Source: an uncultured Prevotellaceae bacterium (GTDB taxonomy: Bacteria; Bacteroidota; Bacteroidia; Bacteroidales; Muribaculaceae). From it: 64,000 nucleotides of DNA. Position 1 is the stretch's first letter; each line of letters begins with the position of its first letter. Positions 17,299 to 25,794 of the stretch are shown in pieces. A program made the position numbers and the translations under genes. The notes under the pieces are model-generated. The model was given only the letters and a program-made list of their open reading frames with translations. It had not been told where the DNA came from and ran no database searches. The stretch is from positions 62,001-126,000 of the forward strand of contig CAMHNO010000003.1 of NCBI GenBank assembly GCA_946186575.1, read 5' to 3'.

Positions 17299-18114
17299 TT
17301 ATCTCATCAGTTGCTTAGTAACAGTTTTCTGTCCATTGTCAAGCTCCTTAACAACGATGTTCACTCCATCGAAAGGAGTTGCCGATTCAACGCCGAGGGT
17401 GTTGTAATAACGAGTGTTCACCACTTGAGCGTCGTTGTCTATGTCATTGATGGCAGTGTTGGTACGTGTCATTTCTGACCTCTCGAAATATTCAATAACA
17501 ATAGATGCGCTCATATTGTTCCAGTTGTTGTTGCCTACAACGCATCCCCATGGATCGGTGATTTCGATAGTGCCAGCAGCAACATCGATGGTGCCGTGGC
17601 AATCCTGTCCACCATAATAGGCAAAATAGCAGCCAGGATCAACATTGTTGTAAACTGGGTCATAAATCCTCACGGGACTAGTGACATGCTGGAAACGAGC
17701 CACAACAGCAGCCTTGTAGGTGCGGAAAGAAGCATAAGAGAAGGGAAGGTTGGCAAAAACATCGCTCTGTCCCATAGAGCAAGCACGCCAAGTGAAGTTT
17801 GCCTTGCTGTCGCTTACCCAAGTCAAAGTGGTTGGACTAGAAGTTTCGGTAGCATAGGATGGGAACACAAGACTAACAACCTGATCATTTACCAAGTCAT
17901 TGGCATAAAAGTTATTGAAAGTCAACACACCTGTCGACTTGTTCCAGACTACATTGAGATCGTTGGTCCTTACAACTTCTTCACCTCGGAAGTCTTCCTG
18001 GTGGAAGTTACAATTGAACGACTCGGGCTGTGCGCTAGCAGTGAAACCCGCAGACTTGCCCCCTGCAACAAGCAAAAGAGCCATTAAACCAGTGAGAGTA
18101 AAAATTCTTTTCAT
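17299..18114 (-). CDS. Secreted protein, shorter paralogue of the gene at 15171-17150
   Basis: A 271-residue protein with signal peptide (MKRIFTLTGLMALLLVAGGKS). It shares with its neighbour the opening QPESF, the RGEEVV segment, the YFERSEMT motif (about 208-215) and the tail RYYNTLGVESATPFDGVNIV followed by KELDNGQKTVTKQLM. Only the neighbour's long middle region is missing. This suggests duplication followed by insertion or loss of the middle domain. Role unknown. A TATATTTG promoter lies about 130 nt upstream, and a terminator separates it from the next gene, so it is probably transcribed alone. Confidence 0.68.
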   Translation of the reverse strand: MKRIFTLTGLMALLLVAGGKSAGFTASAQPESFNCNFHQEDFRGEEVVRTNDLNVVWNKSTGVLTFNNFYANDLVNDQVVSLVFPSYATETSSPTTLTWVSDSKANFTWRACSMGQSDVFANLPFSYASFRTYKAAVVARFQHVTSPVRIYDPVYNNVDPGCYFAYYGGQDCHGTIDVAAGTIEITDPWGCVVGNNNWNNMSASIVIEYFERSEMTRTNTAINDIDNDAQVVNTRYYNTLGVESATPFDGVNIVVKELDNGQKTVTKQLMR

Positions 18115-18242
18115 ACGTAATGTTTTTAATGTTATTAATAGTTATTAAAGTTTTAAGTTTACTTTGGGTGATAAATACCAGAATCAAGACAAAAGCGATG
18201 AATCCTTTTTTAATATCCTTTTATCATCCTTGAAAAATCACG

Positions 18243-18250
18243 CAAATATA
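18243..18250 (-). promoter_or_regulatory. -7 promoter element of the 271-residue secreted protein gene
   Basis: Minus strand reads TATATTTG, a full TAnnTTTG match about 130 nt upstream of the ATG at 18114. Confidence 0.4.
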
Positions 18251-18385
18251 TAACATTTTATAATAATAGGCAAGAATTTAGGCCAATATTTTGACAATTC
18301 GCAATTTATTGAAAACAAAATCGACAAAAATGTACATTAAATGACATAAAATATTCTTTTTTATTGCAGTTTCATCGTTTTGTAG

Positions 18386-18393
18386 TAACTTTG
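18386..18393 (+). promoter_or_regulatory. -7 promoter element of trpS
   Basis: TAACTTTG, a full TAnnTTTG match followed by CA, 35 nt before the ATG at 18429. Confidence 0.65.
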
Positions 18394-18428
18394 CAGTAAA
18401 TTAGAAAAAACGTTGACAAGAAAATATT

Positions 18429-19517
18429 ATGAAGAAAGTAATTTTGACAGGCGATCGCCCAACAGGTAAGCTCCACTTGGGGCACTATGTGGGTTCACTT
18501 CGCCGCCGTGTTGAACTGCAAAATGCAGGTGATTATGAGAAAATGTTTGTCTTTATGGCCGATGTTCAGGCGTTGACCGACAATGCCGACAATCCCGAGA
18601 AGATTCGCCAGAATATCATAGAAGTGGCTCTCGACTATCTCTCGGCTGGACTTGACCCTGAGAAATGCATTATTTTCATCCAGAGTCATATACCCGAACT
18701 GGCCGAACTCACAACCTACTTGATGAACCTCATCACCGTGAGCCGAGTGGAACGCAATCCAACAGTGAAGACCGAGATCAAGATGCGCAACTTCGAGGCA
18801 AACATTCCACTGGGATTCTTTTGCTACCCAGTGAGCCAGGCTGCCGACATCACACTGTTCAAGGCCGACATTGTGCCAGCTGGCGAGGATCAGAAGCCCA
18901 TGATTGAGATTACTCGTGAGCTGGTGCGCCGCTTCAACGGCACCTATGGCGAGGTGCTCATCGAGCCCGACATCATGCTCCCCGAGAACGAAACAGCTCG
19001 GCGCCTGCCAGGCACTGATGGAAAGGAGAAGATGAGCAAGAGCCTGGGCAACTGCATTTACCTCAGCGACGATGCCGACACCGTGTGGCAGAAGGTGCGC
19101 TCCATGTTCACCGACCCCAACCACCTCAACGTGAGCGATCCAGGAACAGTGGAGGGCAACGCTGTGTTCACCTATCTTGATGCTTTCTCTAACGACGAGG
19201 ATTTCGCAAAATATCTGCCCGACTACCAGAACCTTGACGAAATGAAAGACCACTATCGCCGTGGTGGATTGGGCGACATGAAGTGCAAGAAGCTCTTAAA
19301 CAGCATCCTAAACGAGATGCTCGAGCCCATCAGGCAGCGCCGCCACGAGCTGGAACAGGACATCCCCGAGATTTACAACATCTTGCGTCGAGGCACCGAG
19401 CGAGCACGTGAAACAGCTGTCAAAACAATGGACGAGGTACGCAACGCAATGAAAATCAACTACTTTGATGACAAGGAGCTCATTCAGCAACAATCGGATT
19501 ATTTCAAATCGAAATAA
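18429..19517 (+). CDS. trpS: Tryptophanyl-tRNA synthetase
   Basis: A 362-residue class I aminoacyl-tRNA synthetase charging tRNA-Trp in the cytosol. The HIGH-type motif is KLHLGHYVG at 14-22 in the TrpS context [13 protein letters not shown], and KMSKS is at 201-205 followed by [22 protein letters not shown] at about 151-169 is the conserved TrpS segment before the adenylate site. Length is normal for the bacterial family. It has its own promoter at 18386-18393 and a terminator right after the stop, so it is a single-gene unit. Confidence 0.96.
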   Translation: MKKVILTGDRPTGKLHLGHYVGSLRRRVELQNAGDYEKMFVFMADVQALTDNADNPEKIRQNIIEVALDYLSAGLDPEKCIIFIQSHIPELAELTTYLMNLITVSRVERNPTVKTEIKMRNFEANIPLGFFCYPVSQAADITLFKADIVPAGEDQKPMIEITRELVRRFNGTYGEVLIEPDIMLPENETARRLPGTDGKEKMSKSLGNCIYLSDDADTVWQKVRSMFTDPNHLNVSDPGTVEGNAVFTYLDAFSNDEDFAKYLPDYQNLDEMKDHYRRGGLGDMKCKKLLNSILNEMLEPIRQRRHELEQDIPEIYNILRRGTERARETAVKTMDEVRNAMKINYFDDKELIQQQSDYFKSK

Positions 19518-19538
19518 AAACCAACCATAATAAAACAG

Positions 19539-19577
19539 TAAGAGGGTGTTCAAGTTGAAACTCCCTCTTAATTTTTT
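19539..19577. terminator. Terminator between trpS and the convergent DUF3109 gene
   Basis: TAAGAGGG pairs with CCCTCTTA, followed by ATTTTTTATTT on the plus strand. It ends trpS and overlaps the stop of the convergent gene, which may use the same stem. Confidence 0.65.
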
Positions 19578-20163
19578 ATTTAAGATATTGCTTAATGTAA
19601 AGTTCGCAGTTAGCCACGAGTTCATCATACCATGCCTGCCCAAATCGTCTTATCAATGGCTCTTTCAGAAACTGATAGACTCTGATTTTCTTGCTTCGCC
19701 CAAGCACCTCGGCACTCTTGCAGATTTTCCAACGATGGTAGTTAACAGCCACATTGCCATTAGACAACGTCTTGAGGCGCAATGGATAAAGAGCACACGA
19801 GATGGGTTTGAACTGCTCTATTCTGCCCTCACGATAGGCCTTCTCTATGGCGCAAATGCACTTGCCGCCTGGAGCATAGCACGAAAACACACAATTGCTG
19901 CCGTCCAGAATTTGAGTCACAAGCTCACCCTCTGGATCATGATAAGAGATACCATTCTCTTCAATTTCCTGTTGCGCCCGTGGCAGCAGGTCGTCCCATA
20001 TTTCGGGCAAAATTTTCTTTATTTCCTCTTCTTCCTGGGCAGTGAGTGGCGCACCAGCATCGCCGTCGATGCAGCACTGCCCCAGGCAAGTGTCGATGTC
20101 GCAGCAAAAGAATCGCTCCACAACATCGAGCGTGACAAGAGTGTTATCGTTAATCAAGAACAT
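19576..20163 (-). CDS. DUF3109 family protein (Cys-rich, probable metal-cluster protein)
   Basis: A 195-residue protein with the Cys pattern of the DUF3109/YkgJ-like group: FFCCDIDTCLGQCCIDGDAG near residue 18-37, then SNCVFSCYAPGGKCICAIEKA and FKPISCALYPLRL. Family members are cytosolic and thought to bind zinc or an Fe-S centre; the biochemical role is not established. It starts 3 bp after the stop of cdaA, so it is surely the last gene of the folP-cdaA unit. Confidence 0.85.
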   Translation of the reverse strand: MFLINDNTLVTLDVVERFFCCDIDTCLGQCCIDGDAGAPLTAQEEEEIKKILPEIWDDLLPRAQQEIEENGISYHDPEGELVTQILDGSNCVFSCYAPGGKCICAIEKAYREGRIEQFKPISCALYPLRLKTLSNGNVAVNYHRWKICKSAEVLGRSKKIRVYQFLKEPLIRRFGQAWYDELVANCELYIKQYLK

Positions 20164-20166
20164 CGC

Positions 20167-20931
20167 TTATTCTATTAGTTTTGACAGTGCATGCTCAAGG
20201 TCGGTGCTCGAGAGCTTAAGATGCATCTCGCCACGATGGGCATAAGATATATTTCCAGTTTCCTCACTCACCACCACAGCAATGGCATCAGTAGCCTGCG
20301 AGATGCCAAGGGCCGATCGGTGACGCAGTCCTAAATACTTGGGCAGATTGGTGTCGTGCGACACTGGCAGGATGCAGCCTGCAGCTTTGATCTTGCCGTC
20401 GTCAACAATCACAGCGCCGTCGTGCAGCGGACTATTCTTGAAGAAAATGTTCTCTAGAAGGCGGTTGTTAACCTCGGCATTGATGATGTCGCCCGAGTGC
20501 TCATAGTCTTCGAGCGACAGATTCTGCTTGATAACAATCAATGCGCCTGTTTTTGACTTCGAGAGGCTCATGCAAGCATATACAATGGGCATAATCCACT
20601 TTTTGTGCTGCCCTTGCGACTGGCCGCTGTGCCACAACCTGGATATTGACTTCCACCCTCGTTTTGAGCCAAGCTCGGTGAGAAAGCGCTTAATCTGATC
20701 CTGAAAGATGATAATCAAGATGAAAATGCCACTCTCGATGATGCGGTCCATTATGGTGCCAAGCAGCTTCATGTCGAGAATCTTGTCGACAATCACCCAC
20801 GCCACGATAAAAGCAAAGACTCCCACAAAAATGTTGAGCGCCCCACTCTCCTTCATAGTGCGGTAAATGTAGTAGAGCAGTGCTCCCACCAGCAAGATGT
20901 CGATAATGTCTTTTATTCCGAATGAAATCAT
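20167..20931 (-). CDS. cdaA: Diadenylate cyclase CdaA (c-di-AMP synthase)
   Basis: A 254-residue membrane enzyme making cyclic di-AMP from two ATP. Three N-terminal TM helices (about 12-26, 32-50, 62-78) precede the DAC domain, whose signature residues DGA (171-173, in SPLHDGAVIV) and RHR (203-205, in GLRHRSALG) are intact. The open frame extends upstream to 21069 into folP, but MISFGIKDIID at 20931 is the family's normal start. It lies 70 bp after folP and 3 bp before the DUF3109 gene. c-di-AMP usually controls potassium and osmolyte transport or wall stress; no target is obvious in the window. Confidence 0.95.
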   Translation of the reverse strand: MISFGIKDIIDILLVGALLYYIYRTMKESGALNIFVGVFAFIVAWVIVDKILDMKLLGTIMDRIIESGIFILIIIFQDQIKRFLTELGSKRGWKSISRLWHSGQSQGQHKKWIMPIVYACMSLSKSKTGALIVIKQNLSLEDYEHSGDIINAEVNNRLLENIFFKNSPLHDGAVIVDDGKIKAAGCILPVSHDTNLPKYLGLRHRSALGISQATDAIAVVVSEETGNISYAHRGEMHLKLSSTDLEHALSKLIE

Positions 20932-21001
20932 ATATAGTTGTAAGTTTCTAAGTTCTTGTAGTGTCAGATCATGCTCTGACCATTGCGAGTTATTGTTTTT
21001 T

Positions 21002-21865
21002 CTATAAGTTAGTTTGCTGCATTGTAAGGGAGACCAGAGTGCGAGCCTCGACTGCGGCCTTAACATCATGAACCCTGATTAGGTGAGCCCCCTTCATCAT
21101 TGCAATGGTGTTGACCACTGTGGTGCCACCCAGGGCATCTTGAGCGCTGCAGTTGAGAGCCTGTTGTATCATTGACTTGCGCGACACTCCCACAAGCAGC
21201 GGCACATGCAAGCTATGAAACGCTTCAAGGCATGCGAGCAGGCGGTAGTTTTGCTCCATCGTCTTGCTGAAGCCAAAACCTGGGTCGGCTATCACGTCGT
21301 TAACGCCCAACTGGTGCAGGTCATCAATCTTGCGGGCAAGTGCTTCGAGCACCACTGCCGCCACATCGTCGTCGTATTGCGTGAACTGCTGCATGGTTGC
21401 GGGATTGCCTCGCATATGCATCACCACATAGGGCACTTGCAGACTGGCCACCACCTGGTGCATATCAGGGTCTAAATCGCCACCTGAGATGTCGTTTATG
21501 ATATCCACTCCCAAATCCTGCACACATCGCCTGGCTACACTGGCACGGAAGGTGTCGACCGAGAGTATCATGTCGTCGCCGGCCACCTCACGCGCAGCCT
21601 TCACTGCAATTTCCAGCCTTCTCATTTCCTCGTCGCTGTCCACAACTTGCGCTCCTGGCCTTGTAGAACATGCACCTATGTCGATTATGTCGGCGCCCTG
21701 CCCCACCATTTCACTCACCCTCGCCACCACAGCATCGCGGTCGATTGCGCGGCTATTGCTGTAAAACGAGTCGGGCGTGGCATTGAGCACGGCCATCACC
21801 AGCGGCTGGTCAATCTGGACCAATCGTCCATGCAGGTTCAAACTATATTTCTTAAATGCGGTCAT
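21002..21865 (-). CDS. folP: Dihydropteroate synthase
   Basis: A 287-residue enzyme joining p-aminobenzoate to the pterin pyrophosphate in folate synthesis. Family signatures visible: MAVLNATPDSFY (about 24-35; the motif is usually GILNVTPDSF), GADIIDIGACSTRPGA (about 56-71), DVDIINDISGG and DPGFGFSKTMEQNYRLL. The Thr-Arg-Pro-Gly motif uses Cys-Ser-Thr-Arg-Pro-Gly, the common Bacteroidetes form is GGYSTRPGA or similar. Starts 3 bp after the NSS transporter gene's upstream boundary and leads into cdaA. Confidence 0.95.
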   Translation of the reverse strand: MTAFKKYSLNLHGRLVQIDQPLVMAVLNATPDSFYSNSRAIDRDAVVARVSEMVGQGADIIDIGACSTRPGAQVVDSDEEMRRLEIAVKAAREVAGDDMILSVDTFRASVARRCVQDLGVDIINDISGGDLDPDMHQVVASLQVPYVVMHMRGNPATMQQFTQYDDDVAAVVLEALARKIDDLHQLGVNDVIADPGFGFSKTMEQNYRLLACLEAFHSLHVPLLVGVSRKSMIQQALNCSAQDALGGTTVVNTIAMMKGAHLIRVHDVKAAVEARTLVSLTMQQTNL

Positions 21866-21868
21866 AGG

Positions 21869-23212
21869 TTAAATAATTCCCACGTAATAAAGGAAAATCA
21901 AGATAATAGCCACGGGAGCAATGTAGCGCAACGAGAAGATGATGTAGGGCTGCACAAAGCGCGAGCGATGGGCTCCGCCGTTGGTGAGCTGGTTGTGGAT
22001 AATATCTTTGTTCAGGAACCATCCCACATAGATTGCAGTCACAAGGCCGCCCAACAGCATGAAGAAGTTGGGTCCAACAAAGTCGAGGAAGTCGAAGATG
22101 TTCCTATCAAGCAGTTTCACATCACTCAAGGTACTGAACGACAACGCACTGAGCACGGCTACAATAGTCATTAGAACTGCTGTGATGATGATGGCCTTGA
22201 TGCGAGAAATATTGTACTCATCAATCATGAAAGTGATGGGAATCTCGCTCAATGAGATTGTCGATGTTATAGACGCAAAAAACAGCAGCACAAAGAACAG
22301 CACTGCCCAGATTGTGCCACCAGGCAACTGCTGGAAGATTGTGGGCAAAATCTCAAATATCAGCTTTGGCCCGGCATTAGGCTCAAGTCCAAAGGAGAAT
22401 ACTGCCGGAAAGATTACAATGCCGGCCAAAATAGCGACAAGCGAGTCGAGCATTGAAATGGTGACTGCGTCCTTCATGAGATTGCTGTCGTCCTTAAAAT
22501 AAGACGAATAGGTGATAAGGCACGTCACGCCCAACGAGAGCGACATGAAAGCCTGGCCCATGGCATCGACCACGCCCTTCCAGCCCAAGTCGTCGAAGTC
22601 TACCTCAAACAAAAACTCCAATCCATCGTCAGAGTCAGGCAGCATCAGCGAGTTGACGCAGAACACAATGAGCAGCACAAAGAGCACCGGCATCATCACG
22701 TTTGAAATGCGTTCCACACCTTTTTCAATGCCCCTGTTCAAAACAAGGAAATTCAGCACCAAAAACAGCAGAGTCCACATCACGCAGCGCTGAGGCGTGC
22801 CCACAAAAGTAGTGAAAATTTCGCTATATTGCTCAGGTGTGTGGTTCAGCAGCGTGCCACTGACCGACGACCACAGGTACTCTATCACCCAGCCACACAC
22901 CACGCTGTAGTAACCGCATATTAGCAAAGCCCCCAACACTCCCACGTAGGCAAAGAACTTGAACGGCGAGCCAGGTGAGAGTTGCTCAATGGCTCCCTTC
23001 ATACTTTTGTGAGTGGAGCGGCCTATCACAAACTCCGACATCATGATGGGCACTCCCAGCAGCAGCACACACAGCAAGTACACAAGGATATAAGCACCGC
23101 CACCATTCTCTCCAGCCTGATAAGGGAAGCGCCAAATGTTGCCCAATCCCACTGCGCTACCCACAGTAGCAGCAATGGCGCCGAGGCGAGTAGCAAATCC
23201 TGTTCGTTTCAT
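21869..23212 (-). CDS. Neurotransmitter:sodium symporter family transporter
   Basis: A 447-residue inner membrane protein with about 12 hydrophobic segments. TM1 has the family signature GLGNIWRFPYQAGENGGGAY with the unwound substrate and Na+ site, and TM8 holds the polar SLSEIPITF region. Bacterial relatives (LeuT, TnaT, MhsT) import amino acids with sodium. The substrate is unknown. It sits between tatC (79 bp upstream) and folP (3 bp downstream), so it is likely cotranscribed with folP. Confidence 0.9.
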   Translation of the reverse strand: MKRTGFATRLGAIAATVGSAVGLGNIWRFPYQAGENGGGAYILVYLLCVLLLGVPIMMSEFVIGRSTHKSMKGAIEQLSPGSPFKFFAYVGVLGALLICGYYSVVCGWVIEYLWSSVSGTLLNHTPEQYSEIFTTFVGTPQRCVMWTLLFLVLNFLVLNRGIEKGVERISNVMMPVLFVLLIVFCVNSLMLPDSDDGLEFLFEVDFDDLGWKGVVDAMGQAFMSLSLGVTCLITYSSYFKDDSNLMKDAVTISMLDSLVAILAGIVIFPAVFSFGLEPNAGPKLIFEILPTIFQQLPGGTIWAVLFFVLLFFASITSTISLSEIPITFMIDEYNISRIKAIIITAVLMTIVAVLSALSFSTLSDVKLLDRNIFDFLDFVGPNFFMLLGGLVTAIYVGWFLNKDIIHNQLTNGGAHRSRFVQPYIIFSLRYIAPVAIILIFLYYVGII

Positions 23213-23291
23213 ATCAATAGTTTTAATTTTATCTATAGTTACAATAATTACTATATATCCAACTTTAAGCTTTTTAGCAATTGATAGTGAA

Positions 23292-24089
23292 TCATTTCTT
23301 CACCACACACGCACTAAGTTCATAGATAAGATAGATGGGCAGAAACACGATGGTCAGCGTGAAGGGGTCACCAGTGGGAGTGATGAAGGCTGCCAGCACA
23401 AGCAGTGCCACAATAGCATGGCGGCGATACTTCTTGAAGAAACCGCGACGCAACACACCCATGTTGCCCAGCAGCCATGCCAGCAACGGCAGCTCAAAGA
23501 TTATGCCCATGATGAAGATGAGCATCAAGAAGGTGTCCATGTAGCTGTCGAGCGAGATTTGGTTTGGCACCATGTCGCTCACGTGATAGTCGGCAAGAAA
23601 ACGAAGTGTCACCGGAAACACCACAAAATAGCCCACGGCCACACCCAGAAAAAACATTAGGTTGCCAAAGGCAAACGCACGCTTGATGCCGCGTTTCTCG
23701 TTGTCGTAGAGTGCCGGTGCAACAAAGGTCCACAGCAGGTAGATAACAACTGGGAACGAGAACACCAGGGCGAGCCAAAACGATGTGCTCATGTGAATAA
23801 AGAACTGAGAGGCCAGCTGAATGTTGATCAGCTCCACATGGAAGCCTTGGGTCGAGAACTGCGGCAACCCAGGAATGCCAGCCGTGAGTTGCTCAAAGAG
23901 GCGGTAAAGCACAAAGTCGCCGTGGCAAGGAGCAAGAATAACATTGTCGAAGATGGTGGGCATGAGGGCAAAAAACACAATGGCCATAGCCACAACCACC
24001 ACGGCAATCTTTATCAGCACCCCTCGCAGCACGTCGAGGTGGTCCCAGAACGACATCTCCTGCAACTGTCCCTTGCTCTCCTGGCTCAT
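23292..24089 (-). CDS. tatC: Sec-independent translocase subunit TatC
   Basis: A 265-residue inner membrane protein, the receptor for twin-arginine signal peptides. MSFWDHLDVLRGVLIKI (about 12-28) is the TatC N-terminal signature (FxxHLxELRxR), followed by six hydrophobic segments and the conserved loop FWLALVFSFPVVIYLLW and EKRGIKRAFAFG. It lies 12 bp after tatA. TatB is not visible, in line with minimal TatAC systems. Confidence 0.95.
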   Translation of the reverse strand: MSQESKGQLQEMSFWDHLDVLRGVLIKIAVVVVAMAIVFFALMPTIFDNVILAPCHGDFVLYRLFEQLTAGIPGLPQFSTQGFHVELINIQLASQFFIHMSTSFWLALVFSFPVVIYLLWTFVAPALYDNEKRGIKRAFAFGNLMFFLGVAVGYFVVFPVTLRFLADYHVSDMVPNQISLDSYMDTFLMLIFIMGIIFELPLLAWLLGNMGVLRRGFFKKYRRHAIVALLVLAAFITPTGDPFTLTIVFLPIYLIYELSACVVKK

Positions 24090-24101
24090 CTTGAGACTCG
24101 C

Positions 24102-24344
24102 TTACTCTTTTTCTTTTTTCTCCTCGTCCTTTGCCGGCTTCTTGTCGTCGCCATCTTTGAGCGGCTTCTCTATCTCACTTTTCACATCCTCGAGGCCTTC
24201 CTTGTAGCTGCGAATGCCTTTTCCTATTCCCTTCATCAGCTCAGGAATCTTTCTGCCTCCAAAGAGGAGCAAGATGATAACAACAATTATTATCAACTCG
24301 GTGGTGCCCAAGTTGCCAAAAAGCAATAATATTGAATTCAACAT
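24102..24344 (-). CDS. tatA: Twin-arginine translocase subunit TatA
   Basis: An 80-residue protein: a single N-terminal helix (about 3-29, ending LLLFGGRKIPELMKGIGKG), the hinge Gly-Gly-Arg-Lys-Ile-Pro, an amphipathic helix and an acidic/Lys-rich tail (KKPAKDEEKKEKE). The frame is open to 24404, but MLNSILLLFG at 24344 is the normal TatA start and lies 30 nt downstream of the promoter box at 24374-24381. It forms the pore-forming component with TatC. Confidence 0.94.
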   Translation of the reverse strand: MLNSILLLFGNLGTTELIIIVVIILLLFGGRKIPELMKGIGKGIRSYKEGLEDVKSEIEKPLKDGDDKKPAKDEEKKEKE

Positions 24345-24373
24345 GATTGTAATGATTATTTGGTTATAACTTG

Positions 24374-24381
24374 CAAATTTA
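24374..24381 (-). promoter_or_regulatory. -7 promoter element of the tatAC unit
   Basis: Minus strand reads TAAATTTG, a full TAnnTTTG match, 30 nt before the tatA ATG. Confidence 0.55.
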
Positions 24382-24464
24382 AGCAGAAATTTTGAAAATC
24401 GCACAACAAATGTCGATAAAACATTATTTATACCTTTTAAGTTTGTCGAAATAGAAAAATTGAG

Positions 24465-24472
24465 TACTTTTG
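24465..24472 (+). promoter_or_regulatory. -7 promoter element of fabD
   Basis: TACTTTTG, a full TAnnTTTG match followed by C, about 56 nt before the fabD ATG. Confidence 0.6.
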
Positions 24473-24528
24473 CGGCGATTTTAGAGATGTGATTAAAATA
24501 AAACTTATCATTAAAAATATTTTATTGT

Positions 24529-25407
24529 ATGAAAGCATTTGTTTTTCCTGGACAGGGCGCACAGTTTGTGGGTATGGGCAAAGACCTGTACGAGAGCAAC
24601 GCCGAGGCCCGCGAAATGTTTGAGAAAGCCAACGAAGTGCTCGGTTTCCGCATCACCGACCTGATGTTCAATGGCACCGAGGACGACTTGAAACAGACTA
24701 AAGTTACTCAACCCGCTGTGTTCTTGCACAGTGTGATACTTGCCAAAACTCTTGGCGACGACTTTAAGCCCGACATGGTGGCTGGTCACTCATTAGGTGA
24801 GTTCTCGGCTCTGGTGGCTGCAGGAGTACTGCCCTTTGAGCAGGGGCTGAAGCTCGTTGAGACACGTGCGCTCGCCATGCAGAAGGCATGTGAGGCAACA
24901 CCATCGACCATGGCGGCCATCATTGGCATGGACGATGCAAAGGTTGAGGAAATATGCGCTTCGATCGACGGCGTGTGCGTTCCCGCCAACTACAACAGCC
25001 CAGGTCAAGTAGTGATCAGCGGCTCATTCGAAGCTATCGAGGAGGCTTGCGCCAAGTTCAAGGAGGCTGGTGCACGCCGCGCTCTGCCACTGAAGGTGGG
25101 CGGTGCCTTCCACTCGCCCCTTATGGAGCCAGCACGCGAGGAGCTTGCAAAGGCCATTCACGAGGCCAACTTCAGCGAGCCCATCTGCCCCATCTATCAG
25201 GATGTTGACGCTAAGCCTCACACTAATCCCGAGGAGATTAAGGAGAACCTCATCAAGCAATTGACAGCTCCGGTGCGCTGGAGCCACATCGTGGCCAACA
25301 TGGCAGCCGACGGCATGACCGAGGCCGTAGAGCTTGGCCCCGGCAAGGTGCTGCAAGGCCTCATTGGCCGCACCTGCAAGGAAGTGGCAGTGAGCGGAAT
25401 GCAGTAA
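24529..25407 (+). CDS. fabD: Malonyl-CoA:ACP transacylase
   Basis: A 292-residue enzyme loading malonate on acyl carrier protein for fatty acid synthesis. The active-site Ser is S88 in GHSLG (86-90), the catalytic His is H195 in GGAFHSPLM, and FPGQGAQ at 6-12 forms the oxyanion region. Normal family length. It is monocistronic: its own promoter upstream and a strong terminator at 25462-25498; no other fab gene is nearby. Confidence 0.96.
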   Translation: MKAFVFPGQGAQFVGMGKDLYESNAEAREMFEKANEVLGFRITDLMFNGTEDDLKQTKVTQPAVFLHSVILAKTLGDDFKPDMVAGHSLGEFSALVAAGVLPFEQGLKLVETRALAMQKACEATPSTMAAIIGMDDAKVEEICASIDGVCVPANYNSPGQVVISGSFEAIEEACAKFKEAGARRALPLKVGGAFHSPLMEPAREELAKAIHEANFSEPICPIYQDVDAKPHTNPEEIKENLIKQLTAPVRWSHIVANMAADGMTEAVELGPGKVLQGLIGRTCKEVAVSGMQ

Positions 25408-25461
25408 TCAACGCATAATTCATAATGCACAATTAGGCTCCGCCTGAAAGAATTCACTATT

Positions 25462-25498
25462 AAAGGCATTGCCCTGTAATAACTCGGGCAATGCCTTT
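25462..25498 (+). terminator. fabD terminator
   Basis: AAAGGCATTGCCC pairs perfectly over 13 bp with GGGCAATGCCTTT across an 11-nt loop, followed by AT. Confidence 0.7.
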
Positions 25499-25745
25499 AT
25501 TGTGTGTGTGCCCTAAATGGGCCTGTTTTAGAGCACACGCATCACACGGAAAAGACAATGAGGCTTTCATGCTAACAGTTTTTTTGTTAATAACATATTT
25601 TCCACTTAACTGGACTAATTATATGCTTGATTGCACATTTCTCAAACATTTTTTATTATACATGACAAAAATCACAACAATTTTGCAAACGGCCCAATTA
25701 TGCAAAATTGCGATGCATAAATTTGCACATTCGAATAATTACTAC

Positions 25746-25753
25746 TAATTTTG
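25746..25753 (+). promoter_or_regulatory. -7 promoter element of the cation antiporter gene
   Basis: TAATTTTG, a full TAnnTTTG match, about 41 nt before the ATG at 25795. Confidence 0.5.
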
Positions 25754-25794
25754 AAGCCAATTACAGGTTTTAAACTTCATTTTTATAGTAACTA

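Larger units (their letters stand above)
18115..18428. other. Divergent intergenic region, 314 bp
   Basis: AT-rich spacer between the secreted protein gene (minus) and trpS (plus). It holds promoter boxes at 18243-18250 (minus) and 18386-18393 (plus). I looked for a T-box or Trp-codon leader before trpS and see none. Confidence 0.5.
25408..25794. other. Intergenic region with terminator, 387 bp
   Basis: Holds the fabD terminator near its left end and the promoter of the antiporter gene at 25746-25753. An open frame at 25491-25748 has no support in composition or signals. I see no RNA structure in the rest. Confidence 0.5.

Noticed and set aside
18115-18428. T-box or Trp-leader before trpS
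   Set aside because: No Trp-rich leader frame, no T-box sequence and no terminator/antiterminator pair could be seen.
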